From Brugia malayi (Eukaryota > Nematoda > Chromadorea > Rhabditida > Onchocercidae), in assembly GCF_000002995.4 (NCBI RefSeq), contig NW_025062478.1, positions 12,086,001 to 12,150,000 of the forward strand: 64,000 bases of DNA, read 5' to 3'. The position numbers were made by a program, and so were the translations under genes. The notes beneath the pieces are model-generated. The model worked only from the letters and a program-made list of their open reading frames with translations. It was not told where the DNA came from and ran no database searches. Position 1 is the first letter of the stretch, and the number at the start of each line of letters is the position of its first letter. This document shows positions 29,701-42,200 of the stretch, one piece after another.

Positions 29701-32700
29701 TGAAGACCAAGTATTACTTATATCTTAGTGATCAAGTATGAGTCATTTTTTCAAACACTAGCAAGGTAAAATTGAAGCGCTAGCGGAGCATGATTAGCTA
29801 TCTAGCCATGTTCCACTCCTGACAAAAACATCATCTGTTGTTTTATTAAAAATATTTAATTTTTCTGGAAATGGAAGATTTTTTTTTTTTTTTCAAATTT
29901 ATTATTTCTACACTTTATTTTTACGAAATTTAGGGTGTATATCAGTTACGTTTAACAAACGAAAATGGGGAGGCAGTTTCTAGTGCTACACTGAAGTGTC
30001 ATCCAAAGGAGGCAATATATGGGGACACCCAGCACATGGAGTCATGGATACGAATACAGGTTATACCAACAAAAATACCATTTTCAGTTGTCCTGAATTC
30101 CAGTTTTTTGTCATAAACTACTGAATGCATGTTATGATGCTCTGAATTTAGGAACTAGAAGCACCGAAAGCACCGAAGCCAGAAATGCCGCCACCTCCTA
30201 AAATATTACCTCGATTTCTTACAAATATCCAAAGCCCCGGCGGCGATTTATATGAAGGGCAACCAGCGCACTTTGAAGTTACCGTAGAACCAGTAGATGA
30301 TCCTGATCTTAAAATACAGTGGTGAGTACCTTTCAATATTTATAAGCAGTATGTTAGTATTTTTGTTTTCCTGATACTTTCTATTTATATGAAATTCAAT
30401 TGTTCTATCACTTAGACTGTCTGTTTAGGTTCTTGAATGGAAATCCGATATCAGCTAGCTCAAGAATAAAGATGATTAACGATTTTGGTTGGATTATTAT
30501 GGACATAAATGCAACTGAGTCACGGGACAGTGGCGAATGGACATGTGTCGTGTCAAATGAAGTCGGCGAAGCGAAAAGTTCTGCATCCATTAATGTTTTA
30601 AGCAAAGAAAGCATCGTTTCTGATTCAATGCAACCACAGAGTCTTGAAAGAATTATGGAAATGGAAGCTGAGAAACCAATTCCTTATGAAGCTCCACCGA
30701 AAGTTAGTTTTAGAGTATTGATTATTAGTAAGGAGTTAAATAGCAGAAGAATTATAAATGTTCATTTTTCAAGCACACCGTTGTGAATATTTCATTGGAA
30801 AAGCGGGAAAAAGAAATTCATTTATTTTGATTTTAAACATTTAAGAAAAAATGTTCTTTGCAAACTCTTACTTTCATTAATTTATTGTAAATTTGGTATA
30901 AATGGAATTAAAATTCAATTTAGTCCGATAGTTTGAAATAAACATAAAAAAATATGATGGACAGATAGTTATAGGTTCACCATCGTCTCCTTTTTCACCA
31001 GCAGGTTACGTTCTCTTGGTGCCTTACAAGATCTGGTAAACCAGCTTCACATGCATCACCTTGGTCACTATGATCATCGGAAGCAGGGACCTTTTGTACC
31101 TGGAACTCCTACAACTTGTTCTGCATCAATACTTGATTCTCCTGGTCGTTCCTCTTCACCCACTGGTTTAATTGTTCCATCTGCGCCTATCTTTTTGAAT
31201 CTAACATTGCAGAAACAAATTTTTGATTTGTATAAAGTTTGGAACATATTATGGTCGTAAGTAAGACTAATTAAATTAAATTTGTGAAGCACTGGAGATT
31301 TTTCCCCTGGTTAACTACTGGGCCACATGGACAATAAAAACATGTCTCGTACTGCTGCGACTGTCCTCAGACACCTTGCATATCTGCATCATGCAGAGCA
31401 TTCTAAATTATGACATTTAATTACAGGAAATTAACTGTGGATTTTTTTAAATTAGAAATATTCAATGGTTCCTTATTTTCAGATATTCGATCCACCTCAA
31501 ATTACTGTTCATCTACAGAAGCCAGAAGATCTTACTGAAGGTGACAGCACTCATTTAGAAGCTCAATTCACACCGGTTGATGATCCAAATCTCAAAGTAG
31601 AATGGTTCCGTGATGCTAAACCCTTGTTTCATGCAAATCGATATAAAATGGTTCAAGACTTTGGCTTTGCAATACTTGATATCCTGCATCTCTTTGCACA
31701 GGTTTTTCCGATCCTTTATCATAAATTTGGATATTTAATACTTGAATTTAAACTCCATAAAAATAATGAGACAGATTTTTTGATCAGAGTTATTCTGCGA
31801 ATACAATTTAATTTGTTTCAGACTTGAAACTTGACGTAAAATGCTGTCTTCTCCAATTTTTTTTCTTTAAATGATAGATGTATTTATGTTAGCCTTCTTT
31901 CTCTGCTATGATTGATGTTTAAAAATAATGGAATATTGGCTATAGTTTTGGAATAATTGCTGTTGTTGTTCCAGGATGCTGGTGAGTACACTGTAAAAGT
32001 TACTAATTCTGCAGGTGAAGCGAGTTCATCAACCATTTTAGAAATTGCATCAAAAGAGGCTCTTTTACTGCAACCTCAGGTGATTTGGAGATTCGTTTTT
32101 TTCTTTCTTTTTTTTTTTTTTTTTTTTTTTAATTTTTCAAATAGGTTGTTTATGATAAGAAGATTGAATAAGCTTTTATTCGAGTTTTATGAATTGGAAA
32201 GCGAAATTGTGCAAAAATTCACTGATGATAAGAAGTTTGTCGGATATTGACATATAACCTTCTGTTTAATTTCGTCTTCATGGATAGACTGTAACTACTG
32301 TTATGCACAAATATTTTTTATCAATAACTTGAGATGATTGTCAGTCTATTACATATGCTTGATAATGTCTGTTGATTTTTTGTGCAGGATGAAGGTAAAG
32401 CAAAAGCAATTGAACGACTAGAATATAATCTGCATTTGAAACCGGAAGAGAAAATTGTAGAAGAGCAGAAAACTGTTCCTGTATTTATCGAACCTCTTTC
32501 TGCTCCTGTCACTTGCGAGGAAGGGGATCGTGTTCATTTCACTGCCCGATATGAACCACTGAATGATAATCAGTTGCAGGTTGCTTTCATTAATATGCTT
32601 TTTTCAGGTCCTTTCAGAGAAATTGAAACTACGGGACGTAATTATGCATTTCTATACAAGAAATGTCAAAAATCTCTTTATACAATTTATATTTTGATAT

Positions 32701-35700
32701 TCACCGATTACTTTCCGAATCTAGACTGATTCAAGACTACTTTTCCAGATCCAGTGGTATCTGAATGGAAAACCGTTAAAAACAGGAAGTCGTGTCAAAA
32801 CAATCAATGATTTTGGTTTTGTTATTTTGGAAATATCGCCATCATATCCTGAAGATTCGGGCGAATATACATGCCGTGCCATTAACAAGGTTAAAGCATT
32901 TTGAATCTACAAAATTGCTATTCAACTGTTTCTGTTCTCGGCTTGCTAATCAAATACTTAAACGTGAAAAATTCTAGGTTGGTGAAGCAGTGACCAGCAC
33001 ACAGCTGACATGTAATCCGAAGCAGAAAATCATCACAAAGTCGCAGCTTCCAGATAGTATGTCTGGTGCTTATAAGAAAATCATTGAAATTGAGGCTCCG
33101 AAAATACCTGTTCCTGAGAAGCCAGAATTTGATTATGAAGCACCAAGGTTCTTAACCCAGTTGCAGGTTTGAATTTATTTGTCTCGAAAAATCCAATTTT
33201 CGATAGTCCTTTCATTAGTTTTCCAGTATCAATAATTTTCTCATTTTTGGTATAATGTCGTAAAATCTGTTGTTCGCTTCCCAGAATTACTTCCTTATTC
33301 AAAGCTATAGTTTTTCCTTGCAGTCACTGACGAATTTGTCAGAAGGACAGCTAGCGCATTTGGAGGCACGCGTGGAACCAGTAGGTGATCCGAACTTAAA
33401 GATTGAATGGTTCCATAATGAACATCCTGTCGGACACACAGCTCGAATGAAAACAATCCATGATTTTGGTTTTGTGGTTCTGGAATTAATCCCTGCAGAG
33501 CCACAAGATTCAGGCAAATGGGTATGTCGTGCGAGTAACAGGAAAGGACAAGCCGAGACATCATGTGATATGCAGGTTTAAAGTTATGACTTCTACTAGA
33601 TACCGTCAGTAGTTTCAGTTTATGTTGTTATCATCATTTATATGTGATGGAGACGAATGATTTTCGAGGAAAAGGATTTTAATAATCAATAATTCCAGGT
33701 CAAAGGTATGGGTGGTGTTGTATCCGAATGGCAGAGTACTGCTGAAGGCAAAGATCGTATTGAAAAGTTGGAAGAATATATCCATCGGCCAAGAGATCAA
33801 TTGGATCAGCCAGTTAGAGAGTTTGATGCACCGTATTTCACCCAAAATCTCGTTGATCTTGGTCAGGTAAAGAAATTAATGTAACATTGTTGCATTAACA
33901 ATTGAGTTTAAATTTTATTATTGCTTTCAAAATTGCATTCAAATCCAGCTTATGTAATTTTCGCTCGAAAACTCAAGTAGGAATCAAAATTCTGAATGAT
34001 ATTTCTCAATATCAGCAATGTTTTCGAGAATTTGGGGAATATGAGGGAATCTAATTTCGCATTCTACTTAGACTATAACTTCGTAGCATTCAAACTTTTT
34101 GGTTAATAGATTCTTTCATTCTCAATTCATTTAAAAAAAAAAAAAAAAAAAACAGAAAAAGCAGAAAAGAAAACGATTTTAAATTGTAAGCTCTACATAT
34201 GATTTTTGTCAGATGAATGAAGCAGAGGCAACAGCGTTTACTTGTGTGTTGCAACCAATTGGTGATCCGTCACTTCGCATTGAATGGCTTCATAACGGAC
34301 ATTCTATACCCTATTCCAATCGAATACATATGTCAAACGATTTTGGTGTCGCTACACTGTTGATTAAACATCTGATAAGCGAAGACAGTGGCGAATACAA
34401 GTATCGATTCAGCTGTTTTTTCGTAAAATTAATTAATCAGCAAATTATACCAGCAATTTTGAACTTCATTACAACTTCTCTTTCGAGTTAAATGCAATCC
34501 TGTTCCTTTTCGGATATAAAATTTTCATCTTATTGTCTTACCCTTATTGAGTCTTATCCAGGAATCGCAATTTGATACAGAATTTTTTAGGTGTATAGCT
34601 TATAATTCTAAAGGTAAGGCAGAAAGTATTGGTCATATTGAAGTTGCATCCATCATCCAAGTCGATGCGCCACAAATAATTCAACCACTCGTTGAAAACA
34701 TTGATGGAGTTGAGGTATGTTTCTTTGTTGAACGGACGAACGTTTCTAAATGGTGATTTATGTTTTAAAGTAGATTTTGACAATCCAGTAAACAATGCGA
34801 AACCACAGTATCAGAGAAAAATCTGGTTCATTGCAGCAAGGCGACTCTATTCACATGGAATGTCGTGTATCACCGATCAATGATTCGAAATTGACAATTA
34901 ACTGGTTGAAAGATGGCAAACCACTCGCGGAAGCTTCACGGTTTAAGCCATCATGCGAATTTGGTTTCGTGACGCTTGATATTCTATATGCACTTCCGGA
35001 AGACAGTGGCGTTTATGAATGTATTGTTATGAATGATAAAGGCGAAGCGTCCACTGAAACTCATGTCACGGTAATAATTTCTGAAGTATTATAATTCCTT
35101 GTATTTAAATCTTTTTGATGGAACCTTATAATTTTGCTATGCTTGAAAAGCTTTCCGTCTTATTTTCTTAGCGAGATAGGAATTCATTTATCGACTAATT
35201 TTTGATTTGAATTCAGGTTCTTTCAAAACCAAGCGTAGAATTTGCGCCGCAAGCACCCGGGGCCAATATGGAAAATCTTGAGAATCATCTGCGTCAACAC
35301 ACCCGTGTTCCTTTGGCGCTTAGCAAAGAGGATGCTTACAATGAAGCTACAAAGCGACCGCCTGAGTTTAAAACTAATTTGACGAATATTGGTGTTGAGG
35401 AGGGCGATTATTGCCGTTTCGAAACGCAAATTGCACCAATTAATGACCCGTATATGAAAGTAGAATGGTTTAAGGATGGAAAACCCGTTTTGATTGGTAA
35501 TTCTGCTTTGTTTTCAAATAGAATTCTGAAAATTTGGCTTCAGAGCTATTCCTTCTCTCCAAAACTCAGTATAGTATTTTAAATGTATTATATATTTGAT
35601 ATTATTTCAAATTTTGAAATATGGTAAAGTCAGAATAGAGATTAAGACTTGACATTTTTTGTTCCAACATCTTTTAAAGTTTCACATTAATTATTATATC

Positions 35701-38700
35701 TTTTTCTCTGCTCTTTATAAAAAACTGTTGTAGGCCATCGATTCCGTTCAATGTTAGATTTTGGATTTGCATGCTTAGATGTCCTCTACGCATTACCCGA
35801 CGATACTGGTGAATATATTTGTGTTGCTACAAATCCATATGGAAAAGCAACAACATCAGCGAAATTGGCTTGCTCAGGTTCTAAACACATTGTTACTGAA
35901 AGCCAACTTCCGCAGGGTGTTCTAGTTTCTGATGTTAAGAAACTTGGTGATCAGCCGTATTGGTTTGTTTTTTTTTTTTTAATTCTCTCAGATGTTTGAT
36001 GTTACAACATATATTTCTAGTTTCCTATTTGAAACCAGCGAAAAATTAATTGCTAATAACGATTTCTGAGCACAAGAATAATAACAACAATGTTTATAAG
36101 TTTATAGGTGCGACGAAATTTTTATGTTTTGAGAAGTATTCTTTTAACGGAGTGCTAAATGTATTTTGTACCTTCGCATCTATAAGATATTTATTCACTA
36201 CAAGGTAGTGCTTATCGCCGATAGACTCCTGATTACATTTTATACGTTGTACCTTTTTATAATTTTTTCAGGTCGGAACACATGAGCGAACAACGGCGCG
36301 AAAAGCAACCACCGAGGTTTACAATCAAACCTATGAATATTCAGGCAGTAGAAAATGAACCTGCAAGATTTGAGTGTGCAGTAATCGGTAATCCAAAACC
36401 GAAAATTATTTGGTATATAAACGGAAATCAAGCCATACATGTATTTTTTTTTTTTTTTTTAATTTGATTCTTTTTGAATATTTTGTTTTTTTTTTTTTTA
36501 GGTTTCATGCGATGATTATGTTAATATCAACCAGCTAGATACTAACTGAGTATTTTGTCGCTTTTTTTTGTTCAACAGATCTCCGTTGATATTTGGACGT
36601 ATTCATATTCCTCTAATTTTACTTCAGACTTGGTTTTTGGAAAAAATGAAATTTTCAAAAAAGCTATTTCCAGGGAAGCAGATATAAGCTACATTATGAC
36701 GGAATTCATTATTTGACAATTTCGAAGACAAAAATATCGGATGCTGGTGAAGTAAGCCATACATTTTTTTGTTTTTGCATAACTGTGAAAAAAAGTTCCG
36801 CTTCGATGTTGGAAGTGAATGCTGAAATGTTTTTAGATCGTTGTGATTGCGAAGAACTCAGAAGGTGAGGTACTTGCTTCTGCAATGCTGGACGTTTATC
36901 AGACCAAGGATTTCCGACATGTTAAACTAAAGCCGACGTCTTTCATGACCATAGATGAACTGCACGAGAGAGAAGTCAGATGGCAGAAGGTTACGTGAAA
37001 TTAAGATCTTCTAATTAATTATTTTAATAATCACTTTTTGGGGTAGAGTTCAATCTCAAATGCTCTCAAGAAACATTGATATTCCTCTTTCATATGAGGA
37101 GAAAAGTTTTTTCATGTTTTTGAAATTTTCAGGAAGTTCTAGGCTCTCTTGGAGAAGCCTTTGAGAAAGCACCAAAAGCTGACCAGCAAAAATTGATGAG
37201 AATTGAACGGTCGAAGTCACCTACCGAACCTCTTGAAAGTGAAGAACTTATCGAGAAGTTTACCAAACCTAAGAACGAACAGTTCTATAATCAACTTACT
37301 TATGTAAATTTTTGATCTGTTGAACTTTTTTACATCTACAAGTTTAAGATTTTTATTTTTGCTCACGTAGATTTCCCAAAGGGCTGCAAAAAATTGAATT
37401 TTGCGAAATAACTTCGTGCAACAAGAAAGAAGACTTTGTATTAAAAAAAAAATTTCGAAGTGTAGAAATAACCACGAAATAACATTAACAAAAACTTGAG
37501 GATAGACTATAGGCTTAAAAGGTTGAAAAGGTTGCATTGTGTATCTTTTTTTGATGTAATATACAGTTATTAATTGGCGCCTCCATCACTACTGTAAATG
37601 CATTGTGGTCTTTGATCAACTCATATAAACGATAAATTTAAATTTTATATAGATCGAGACGACTCGTCCAACCTTTGAAAGCATGAAGTTGGAAGATGTA
37701 ACTTTGAAGCCTGGACACATTGAGAAATACGAGCCAGCGAAAGAAACGATGGAGCGAGTAGAACTAAGAGCTGCTCCAAAAGTGGAAAAAGAAGCAGCGC
37801 CTGCAGGTGCTAGTGTACCAAAGCCGCAATGGGCAATCGAAAAGAAACTTGGCAACGTTGAGTCACGGTTTGGCTTTAATTCAGTTTAAGAAGTTCAAGT
37901 TATACAACCAAAATTTTTAATATAATTCAAGTTAATTTGTAGCCACAAAGTTTTAAAAGAGGTTAATTAAAATCAGCTGGTTTATTTAAATTTTTAATTT
38001 CTACCTATTGAGTACCATTCAGTGGTATTACGATTACAGTAACATAATGCAAATATGAAATAATATTAACACTATGGAACATCTTTTGGATTTGTTTAGC
38101 AAGAATATTGATGAGGCGGGGGAAGGTAATGAATAATTGAAGGATATTGCTCAATAAGTAGTAAAAAAAAATCTTGAAATTCCATTTCGAACCGGTCATG
38201 AGTGATATATAAGTGGACCTTATCAAAATTAGTAAGAAGTACTTCCAAAAATGTTTGAGATTCCGACGGCTGCCTGAGCAAGAAAAAGAGGTAATGGTAC
38301 CGGCACGCGACCAGGTGAAATTTAAATTGACGAAACCAAAACCGGCAACTGAATTACCATCCGCCCAACACGTGGAGATTCAGAAGGAAAAAGCGAAATT
38401 GGCATCTGTAAAACAAAAACCGGAGGCACCTAAACAGGTATTAGCTTTATCATGAAGTTGTGCTAATTAAAATTGTGCTAAACCGATGCAGTTATAATTT
38501 ATGATCTCGATCTTTCTAGGTTGAAGTGCCGGCAAAAGATCAGGTAAAGATAAAACAGAAATTCCAGCCGAAAGTAATGAAACCGTCAGAAGCATCAGTT
38601 ATTGAAAGTGGCCCTCTGAAAGAAACGCCTGCTGTTGTCAAAGGGTAAACTGTTCTTCTGCCTTTCTAGTAGACGTTCCATATCTTACTAGATTCTTCGT

Positions 38701-39211
38701 AAGTGATAAAATTGTGTTAATGGTTTTTCCAGGGTCGGGTTGTTGTATGTTTTTTAAACCTACATCTTAAAAGCATTTAGTGCTGAATATCAAATTATCG
38801 TTAACTAAAATTACTCATATGTTTTTGTAATGTTGGCTGTAAACCTTATAAACGATACATTTAATATTTTTATTTATATTTGATTATATTTAACTGAAAA
38901 AAAAAAAGCATGTTCAACCGACTTTTTCCATTCTTAGGGATAAGGTTAAAATCAGAGCCGCAAGAGCTGAGATGTCTTTACTAATTTTTCAGAATTTTAA
39001 AACACTGTATTCATTTTGATTTCTTTCAATTTTGCAGGAAGATTATAGAATCAACAGTACCTTCAAAGGTGAGTTAGTATTTTTTTCGCGCTCTTTTTTG
39101 CATGGATTCAGTTCTGTCCTGAAAATAAGTTTTTGTGTGATTTCTGTTCATGTTTATATGTCTATCTATTACTAAATTACAGTGATATTTCTTGTAATCA
39201 CATTGTTATTC

Positions 39212-39260
<49 letters not shown>

Positions 39261-42200
39261 GAACTGCATGATTTGTAATACAAGTATATCTTCTTTTTGA
39301 TAACATTAAAAACATTTAAATTCCATGTAAAATGACCTTTTCCTTCCTTCTCCTATAATTCTAGATGAGTTAAATAATCCTTAATTTTGGGAAAATGATA
39401 TTTGGTAACTCTAACAAGACTTTATTCATTGAGTATCTTCTGGTGACTTGGGAAAGATTTCTTATATTATTTCTGAAATCGTTTATGATTCTTTATCGAA
39501 ACTAATATTTAGAAAGTAATCATTGTTGCTTTTATTAACAAACTAAAAATTACTTTAGCATACTGTATTGCATCAAATTTATCGTGAACGTTCTGAGCAT
39601 GCAGTTGAAGTGAACTTAGCACAACAGGAAGATCTAATGTCGGAAGAATATGCAGAACGGACAGAATACAGTTACGGCAATCGAATCCGAGAACGAGTCT
39701 CGGGTTTTCGTATTCTTCGACATGTCAGCATTTTTTACCTAAGTTTTTTATATAACCAATTTCAGTAACCTTTAGTGTGAGTTACTTGCTGTCATTTAAT
39801 GAAATTTAACTCAGTGTCTAACCGGGCTTTCAAGAAAATCATCTTGGCCGCATCATCGCGATGCGGAAATGGTAATATTTACATTGAAGCATGTTGGGAG
39901 GCATATTTTTAAAAACTTTAAGCCAGTTGTTGATTCTCAACTGTATACTAAAGCTGTGTTATCTAATCTGTTAACAGCATAATAGACTTCGGTTTAAGTC
40001 TGAAAAAAACATCTAAAATTGCCAACAGAATAGTTTGACGAAAAGCTTATTTAAAATGAAATCATATATAATCGTTTAGCATTTCACACTATTTGATCTT
40101 CAAAATTTGTATATCTGGACTTTGAGTTTTATAAAAACCAATAATTTATATTCAATATACTTAAGTTTTATTGTATACTATATCAACCAAATTTTTTGCT
40201 GTGCTTTTTATCTGTTCCCAGTTTTTTTTTTTTGGTTATTCAAAATGACCATGAAAATATCGAAACCCACTTAGTTTTTGAGTTTTTTTTTTTTTTTGCT
40301 TCTTCAGCCGCAACCTACTAAAATGGGGCAAACTCAAAAGGTGGCACCACAAATCTCCCAACAGTTGAAGCCAGTGCAAGCTGAAATCGGACGACAGGCG
40401 CAGTTTAATGTGTTATTCAGCGGTGATGAACCTCTTACAGTAAAATGGTTCCGAAATGGTAAAGAAATCAAGCCAAGCTTCGAATTTCAGGTGTCTAAAA
40501 TTTTTATCACTTAAAATAGCTAAACTAAAGATGTTTGGAAATTGCATGAATCAGTTAAAAAATTTTTTGCAAGTTTTTAGTTGAGAATTCAGAGTATCTT
40601 AAAGTCAGTGGTAGTAGATGTATGCATTGAAATATGATTGCCGGCATAATGTAGGCACAGTTTTACTTGATAAGACCAATTGTTTTTACATGGTTGAGGA
40701 TAGTCTGTAGAAATATGTGATCTTTGATAGTCTGTAGAAATATGTGATCTTTTAACTTATTTTACATTAATTCTCAGATCAATACTACGACAAAAAGCTC
40801 AACTTTGACAATCGGAAAGCTGAAGGTGGACCACAATGGTCAATATATGTGTCGTGTAACAAATGTTGCGGGTGCTCAAGAATCGATGGCTAATTTAGTG
40901 GTTGTTCCACCAACAGAACATGGAGTAGCACCTGACTTCACACAACGAATGGCTGATGTTCGCGTTCAACAAAATGCATCATCACAGTTCAAATGTATTG
41001 TTACTGGCAATCCTGAACCTATTGCTAGTTGGTTCAAAGTAAATTTTTTTCAAACTTGAAACCGCATGCAAATAGGCTAAGAATGAAGGTGTTTTTTTTT
41101 TTTTTTTTAACTTATTTGAGATTCTGTTGATTTCTTTAGAAATTAGCTTGATATGCTATTTGAAAAGTCTCGAAACTGTAGGATGGTAAGCCACTGCCGA
41201 ATGACGCACGATATCAGATTATCAGTGAAGGTAACGAACGTGTATTGATTATATCCGATACATTGCCGCAAGATGCGGGTATTTACGAATGTGTAGTGAA
41301 AAATAGCGCTGGTGAAGCCAGGTAAGTTTTCAAGCATTCTGTATTGTATAGTTTTTTTGAGTTCTTGATTTCGATTATTCCTGCAGCTTTTATTTTTCAT
41401 CCATTTATACAAGACTGAATCAGCTTTTTCAAGTTTTCCTTTGTCTCAACTTCTTTTTTTTTTTTTTTTGTCCGTTCCTTTCGCTCTCTGAACTGCATCA
41501 GTTACAGAGAAACCTCTTTATATGTTGTATTTTTTCTAATTTTTCTTGTTTTAAGAAAACCAACTTAAACAAATTGGATAAGAGATTATTTTTTGTACTT
41601 AACTGCATTTTTTGATATCATTTTTTTTTAAATTTTCATATTATGAATCATATACAAAATCCAGAAGATTTATTCTAGATGTAAGGCTCGTTTAAATATA
41701 ATACTGGCAAAAACTGGTAAAGGAGCTGAAGTTGGACCTCGATTGGAGGCACCTCGATTCCAATCCCAAATACAGCCTGTTGTGGTTGCTGAGGGTGAAC
41801 CAGCACAATTTAAAGCAAATTATACTGGTTCTCCTGGTACCATTTCTGTTCTGTTATGTTTATTTATGTTCGGTTTTTGCAGAATTTCTTATTTTAAGAT
41901 ATTATAAATTATATCGTTCGAATGTATTCATCCATTACATACCGATTTTCGGCACTCATTAACTGCTATCGTTTATCATTTAAGAACCGATGATTCGATG
42001 GTATCGCAATAATGAGCCAATCAAAAAGACGAAATATTTCGAAATGAGTCAAGGTAAAGGTGAGGCGGTACTACGCATCACGAAGTGTTATCAGGATGAT
42101 GTAGCCGAATATAAGTGTGAAGCAACGAATCCAGCTGGTAAAGCAACGAGTGTTGCCAACTTACTTTTACAACGTAAGTATTCTTATTGTTTATTTTTTT

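Noticed and set aside
29750..29830. GC-richer patch with short inverted words (CATG...CATG)
   Set aside because: Too short and imperfect to be called an RNA gene or element.
31051..31260. Plus-strand open frame rich in Pro and Ser
   Set aside because: It is the antisense of the collagen-like Gly-X-Y relic.
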